64,000 nt of DNA, from assembly GCF_001680005.1 (NCBI RefSeq), contig NC_033569.1, positions 1,178,001 to 1,242,000 of the forward strand, given 5' to 3'. Under the pieces are notes generated by a model. That model worked only from the letters and a program-made list of their open reading frames with translations. It searched no databases and was not told where the DNA came from. The stretch is from Plasmodium coatneyi (taxonomy: Eukaryota > Apicomplexa > Aconoidasida > Haemosporida > Plasmodiidae). This document shows positions 58,801-64,000 of the stretch, piece after piece; position 1 is the first letter of the stretch; every line of letters starts with the position of its first letter. The position numbers and the translations under genes are program-made.

Positions 58801-61800
58801 GATCGCTAACTTGGCTACCCCTCTTCTGGAGCTCTCTCTCCACCTTGGCAAGGAAAGCCCTCTTCATGTGGTGGCACGCCAAGCTGAATGGTCTGAACAT
58901 CACGTCGTCGTCCGAGTGGTACCTGTTTTGATTTTTCACTTTCCTTTCCTCTACATATTTCATATGAACATGTTCATACGTTTTGGATTTAATTTTCCCA
59001 CTTTTTGATGCGCCATTGGGGGGTCTCTTCCTCGCGTAGATGTTACAAGTGAAGGCGTCCAAATCGACTTCGGCGTTTCTGTCCCCTCTGAGGAGGTGCA
59101 AGTTGGTAAATACTTCCTCCTCTCTACGTTTCGCCGTTCTCGTCCACCTTGTCCTCTTCCTTCCCTTTGTGCCTCTTCCTAACACGGAGAAATCTAGCTG
59201 GCTTCCCCTCTGCACAGGCGTGGAGGCCACCCTCGTTAACAAAACATTGTCGTCATAACTTAATCCACTTCTTCGGTTGTATTTCTCCCTCAGCAGATGC
59301 GAAAAGAGGAGTCCGGCATTTCGGGCGACCTCTCTACTTCCAAACCTTTTTAAAATGTGAAAAATCGGTTGGGATACTTTTTCGCGCTCCTTCTTCCGTT
59401 CCTTCTTCTGTTTCTTTCGTCTGTCCTGCGAGTCGATTTTTCCTACAAAGGAGTAGCAAGTACGAGGGAGGTGTAATTAGGGCGTCCAAATTGGGGCATA
59501 TATTAATGTGCACCTCCTTTTGTGCTATGGCTGGCTCACCCCGTAAGATATCCGCGTACCCTTCGACCAACTCCACGTTGATCGAGTTTTTCAGGTGAAA
59601 CGTTCGGAAGTGCCTCCTCGACCGGATGTCCAAAAAGATGTACTTGTGCTTCCCTAGAGATATGTTTCTTTGGAAAAAATAGAGGAGGTAAAAAAAACGC
59701 ATAATAAAAACAATAAATGGGAACACTCCAAAAGGAAACCTGCAACCACGTCACTTCGAAGAACTGATCCCCTAAACAATTTTCTTACTTTATTATTTCG
59801 TAGGCATTCACAGACATGTAGTCGATGGAGTTGAAAAAATCCAGGAGGATGTCCTTTTTCTGATGACTGTTGGCGGAGTTTTCGCTTGTCAAATACATGA
59901 GCACATTTTTGATGAAAAATAATTTGTGCACAAAGGATACGGGCGTGTTGGCTTCCAGGAACTTCCCTAACGACCACACCTTGGGGTGGTGATAATACAA
60001 GAAAGGGTGATGAATACCGTTATAGGGATGTGATAACAGGACATGGTCATTCAACACATGGGGAGAAACAATCGCGTCACACAAACTCATCACGCAGTGC
60101 AAGGGAATACATACACGTTCCAGTCATATCAACGGGATTACGCCTCGTTCTTTTCTTTTTTTTTTTACCTTCTTCAAGAACTTTTTGTTGAAAATGTTTA
60201 TTTTGCTTAACAACTCGGGTAAATTGGAACTATCGACGCATAAAAATATGTTTCTGCGACGGGAGGGGCGGAAAAATGTGAATGCCAATGGTCATACGCG
60301 TGGATCATACTACGAAGCTATTGGGGGTAGTGTGTCTGTATGTGTGTGTGGGGGGGGAAAGTCCTCCCTCATGTTGGCCAATCAAAGCATAGAGTCTGAC
60401 GCGTACCTGTGCAAAATCAACAGCGCCAGGGAAAAGAAGAAATAAAAAAACGGATTGCGCTCGAGCACAAAGATCAAATAAATGGCGTTGGAAATTTCCA
60501 AGTTGCTTTTGGACGCGAAGAGGGTTAAGAACCAAGAGGCGGCGTAAATCTCGGGGGACATCTTGTTCGTCTCTACGGTGTAAAAAAGATCAGCAGCGTT
60601 ATCAGTGCAAGCACTTTCATCAGCAGTGTTAGCAACACGTGGGGCGTTTCCCATACTGGCAACGCTTGGGATGGTGCTACCCTTACCGAGCACCTCGGAC
60701 AACACGGGGTCGTGGTACTTAATCAAAATTTTAAACAAGTAAAAGGATATTTGCAAAAAGAAAAACTCGTCGTCATAGTAAAACTCCTTCAAGAACCTGC
60801 GCGCAGGGAACGGTCACGTTGGGGGCATGTCAACACATATGTGAAGCACCAATAAAACGAGCCACGTGCAGCATCCGGTGGGAGTACGCTAGGGGGGTTC
60901 ATACCGATTGACAAAGCTCTGGAAGCAGAAGTAGACATCAACCAGGTTGAAGTATTTCCCCTTCAGGTAAAAGAAAAGGGCTGCGAGGGGGCAAAAAAAA
61001 AGGTAAAAAAAAATATGAACAAGCTGCGTAAAAATAGCTAGAAAAAAAAAAAAAGTAAAAAATGTATGAACAAGTTACGTAAAAATAGCTAGAAAAAAAA
61101 AAAAATAATAGTAAAAATTATGAACAGGCAAGGTAAAAATGCACAAAAGGAAGCTAGTGTGACAAAGCTGAGCAACCAAACGAACGTGTAAGTAGTAAAC
61201 AGACATGTGTCACTGCTCACGTGTGGGAACATACCTAAAACCTCGTTTAGCCCCTGTTTGTACTTGAATTGAAAATGGTTGCAGGCGTAATTTAAAAAAA
61301 GGTTAAAGAAGTAAATGGTCTTTTCGTTTTCTTTATTTATGCGTGTCCGGAATACGTCCAAGTCGATAATTTTCTGTTGGCGCGCGGGGCAAGCACAGGC
61401 GTTATGAGGGGGGGGCACTTGGATGGCGACACAATGGGGCATAGTCGCCGTAAACAACGACGTAGTCCGTGTAGACAGGGAAACCCATACGATGGGGGGC
61501 AACTTACCTGCGTCGCCTCGTTCACGTTGGGGTTCTTCAAATAAGACAGTAACAGATACACGTCGTAGTTGAAGTTGTGGACATCTGTGGCTTCATTTTG
61601 AAGCAGGAATTTTTTGAAGATGATTCTTCTGTGGGGTGTAGAAGGGGACAACGTGCAAAATGGTTAACTGTAGCGCGTATGCCGTTCTTCTCACGTGTGT
61701 GTGCATGTTAACACGTAGGAGTACGTGCACGGGGGGAGAAGGTATATCTTCTTCACCTGCTCACCCCTCATCCGTACCTTATCTTCTTGGGCACATAAAA

Positions 61801-62094
61801 GTTGTGTTTATACAAACACCGCAGTAACGTCTTCCGCATGCCAGCGCCATCTTCGCTCTTCACTCGGTAATACTTCCCATTTAAGAGGTACACATCGTGC
61901 GTGGAAAATGAGTTGAAATGGTAATGACCGTTTTGGCGAAGCTGTTGTGCTTCTTCCTCCTCCACTGCGGTGAACAAGGCCCGTATGTATTTCTCCTTTA
62001 TTTTTCTCTTCCTCATTTTTGCGTGACGTGCGGAGCAGCGGTGCTCAGTGGACGCCAAATGTGCACTGTCCACCGCGCTGCGGGAAATCTGCAT
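55813..62094 (-). CDS. TBC1D23-like TBC-rhodanese-PH-type protein, with a one-base frameshift
   Basis: Ten exons: 62094-61778, 61628-61508, 61373-61235, 60980-60905, 60796-60407, 60253-60169, 59979-59789, 59667-59540, 59442-56088 and 55929-55813. Every junction phase fits, but the large exon needs one extra base; the break is at a C5 run, 58503-58507. With it the gene would code about 1639 residues. The first ~430 residues form a Rab-GAP TBC domain (KIIDLDVFRTRI, YKQGLNEVLA, SPEIYAASWFLTLFASKS, FFYFFFSLALLIL). A rhodanese-like domain follows (YIFLDIRSRRHFRTFHLKNS...). The end resembles the PH-like tail of human TBC1D23, a golgin/WASH tether at the trans-Golgi. An in-frame ATG at 62016 is a possible later start. 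The middle is a long polar insertion. Family call good; exact start uncertain. Confidence 0.78.
61005..61135. repeat. Intronic tandem repeat of ~62 bases
   Basis: Two to three copies of a unit containing ATGAACAAGTTACGTAAAAA and TAGCTAGAAAAAAAA lie in the intron between 60980 and 61235 of the TBC-rhodanese gene; the A run varies. Confidence 0.8.
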
Positions 62095-62823
62095 GCCAGG
62101 CGAGGGGTCCTTTTTTGCAAATTCTCCAAAGCGTTTTTCAAATGCTACAGTTATGGAGAGGCCACAATTTAATCATTTTTGTTACTTTCTTGTGGATTTT
62201 TTTTTTTTTTTTTTAAAGCAGATAATCTTCTTATGCGTAACTTCCTTCGTTAAGTGATTACTAAATTAGTGCATCAGTTGGGGGCCAAAATTTTGTGAAG
62301 CTCTTCTTTCCCTCCACCCCCCAAATGGTTGGCTACTTAGCAAGCCATATGGTAACAAAACTATGCCATGTTTTACTTTTTAAAAAAGAAAAAAAAATCC
62401 CCCTTTGAGTCTTAAAAAAGTTCACCACAGTTTGCTTCTTAAACATTGTTTCTATTTCTGTATTTTTTTTTTTTTTTTTTTTTTTTTCTCGCTGTACCTC
62501 TATCTCTACGTTGACTAGTGTGTGCAAGTGTATGTAAATGACTTGGCCAAGTGATATGCCCATTTTCAAACAACACATAAATGTACAAGCGGATACTATA
62601 GTCGCTCAGTGGAACAGTGGCAAAGTAGCGCACCCTGATCGTTGTAGTTTGCGTGCGTCCTTGTCCTGGCTATCTTTCCATCCCCGCTACCCACGGTTGA
62701 ACCCCCCAGCCTGGAAAAATGAAAAACAAAAATAAACTCAAGAGATGCTTAGACGTAATGGGGCACCAAAAATATAGGCAACTCGGCAGAGAAAAAAAAA
62801 AAAAAAAAAAAATTTCTTAATAG
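62095..62823. other. Divergent promoter region
   Basis: Between the TBC-rhodanese gene (minus) and the TSR1-like gene (plus). T16 near 62198, T24 near 62463-62487 and A20 near 62793-62812. It may contain an upstream exon of the TSR1-like gene that I could not identify. Confidence 0.45.
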
Positions 62824-64000
62824 GATCTAGTGCAACTGAGTATAGTAGACTGCAAAGGCACATGCATGCATCCTTCCGCCAATGTGACATTCCTTTCCTA
62901 TAAAAAGTACCTTAGGAATAATAGAGACAGAATTGCTAAGGACCACGTCAACCTGATTCCGTGCAGCAAAGAAAGTGTCCTGTTAACTTATCTGAAGGAG
63001 TTCCGACTTCAGGTTTAGTCTTCCTAACGACCATGATCAGCGCTTCCACTGTTACTGTATCCATTCCTCTGTGTATGTGTATGTGTGTGTGTACGTGTTT
63101 GCATCTGATTGAATGACTACACGTGCTTGGTTGCACTGCCTCTGCTCAGCTTGCAAAAAGATACGCCGCACAGTTTTGCGAATTCTTCATTGATGAGTAT
63201 GGACAGCGTAGAAATATATGCTCCTCCATAATCCAAGTTTTCTTTCCCTTTGAGTAAGGCGCGTCACGGGGTGCACTTTATCGGTGGTGCAGTATTGCTT
63301 TCTGACGTTGCGGTATAACTTGCTAACGGTGCAGCCTACCCAACTGGCGATCGCCCACCCCCTTCTCACAGCAAAGGAAACAACTACAAAGAAATATATA
63401 CCCTCATCAAGAGCTACTTCACGTTTGAAGTTGTGTTGAAAAAAAAAATAAAAACGCTGCTTCTTCCCAACGTGGCGCTCGTGTTCGACTGGAAGGTTTG
63501 TCTTGCCTTCCATGAGGAGAACCCCCTCCCCCATCGCACAGAACGTCCTCTTCAGGGGAGTCGAACCGAGTTCGATTCGATATGTGGAAAAGCATGAGTA
63601 CAACGTGTAGACTTACCAGGCCAACTTCGACCCAACTGCAGATCGCCGACTGCGCCGACTTGTGCACTATAGTGGTCTCCTCCCTGAGAAGTAAGTGCAG
63701 GGGCAGCAATGTTACAACATTACGACGTTACAACGATACGACGTTGCAACGTTGCGAAGTGGACAGGCGGACCGACAGATCGGCATAGAGACGCAGGCAA
63801 CCCCCTCCCGTACAATGGTCCCAACTCTTCCCATCCTTTTTTCCCCCCATGGTAGCAAAGAACTATGACGCGTACGTTGTGTGCGGAGAGGCCCCCTTCT
63901 CCATTTGCGCGAAGGACGACGTAATGAAGAAAAAAAAAAAAAAAAAAAAAAAGATAGAACTGATTGATGGACTGATGGATAGAAAGACCTGTCACTCACA
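62824..64000 (+). CDS. Partial gene, possible TSR1-like ribosome biogenesis factor
   Basis: Exons read as (62824 or ATG 62866)..63012, 63150..63253, 63372..63495, 63642..63690 and 63856..63920, phases 0, 2, 0, 1, then a donor GTAATG with the rest beyond the window. The fit to TSR1/BMS1 rests on KDHVNLIPCSKESVLLTYL (compare human QVLVVPLHSRISLPEAMQLL) and ALVFDWKIADCADLCTIVV (compare LDMAKVADTILFLL), in the same order and spacing. TSR1 is a GTPase-like 40S assembly factor; its G motifs are degenerate, so lack of them here is expected. The 63700-63760 intron piece repeats TTACAACGATACGACG-like units. The start is uncertain because a possible acceptor precedes 62824. I am moderately unsure of the family and fairly sure that it is coding. 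Confidence 0.45.

Noticed and set aside
62600..62720. Possible tRNA-like stretch ending CACGGTTGAACCCCCCAGCC
   Set aside because: The T-arm lacks GTTCRANNC form and I could not pair acceptor or anticodon stems.

Overview
The window is nuclear DNA of a malaria parasite (genus Plasmodium). Its genes are intron-bearing with GT/AG junctions. Their proteins carry long Asn/Lys/Asp/Glu-rich insertions, poly-A/T tracts lie between genes, and most products are recognisable Plasmodium versions of eukaryotic proteins. Genes far from the AT-rich core have fairly balanced base use, which suits the vivax/cynomolgi/knowlesi group of primate parasites better than the very AT-rich falciparum. This species-group call is an inference. 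The gene order (Rab2, RIO1, WTAP, Sec13, NSUN-type methyltransferase, HslV/ClpQ) matches what I remember of the region beside the P. falciparum chromosome 12 centromere.

Layout: 0-7 kb holds a giant amino-acid-transporter-like gene (+). 8.2-11.1 kb holds a CEP104-like centrosomal/ciliary protein (+). 11.1-19.6 kb has no gene and contains an almost pure A/T block at about 13.06-15.19 kb, which I read as the centromere. 19.6-23.1 kb has a hypothetical gene (+) facing Rab2 (-). 24.6-41.7 kb is mainly minus-strand: a zinc-finger protein with a Pro-Thr-Thr-Ala repeat, RIO1 kinase, a candidate small three-exon gene, WTAP, Sec13 and an m5C RNA methyltransferase. 42.8-49.0 kb is plus-strand: an IPI3/WDR18-like WD protein, HslV and a hypothetical. 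49.2-52.2 kb (-) is an SPX-VTC protein; 54.2-55.2 kb (+) is a hypothetical; 55.8-62.1 kb (-) is a ten-exon TBC1D23-like TBC-rhodanese gene with a one-base frameshift; and from 62.8 kb a partial TSR1-like gene (+) runs off the end.

There is no operon logic here, but themes recur. Vesicle traffic: Rab2, Sec13, TBC1D23-like. Ribosome biogenesis: RIO1, NSUN-like, IPI3-like, TSR1-like. mRNA modification: WTAP. Mitochondrial proteolysis: HslV. Phosphate/polyphosphate: VTC-like. Microtubule ends: CEP104-like. I rebuilt exon structures by matching splice phases by eye. Items that deserve checking first are the frameshift in the TBC-rhodanese gene, repeated RVxF-like motifs in the transporter insertion, the candidate small gene at 32.5-33.1 kb, and the retained catalytic fingers in the TBC domain.
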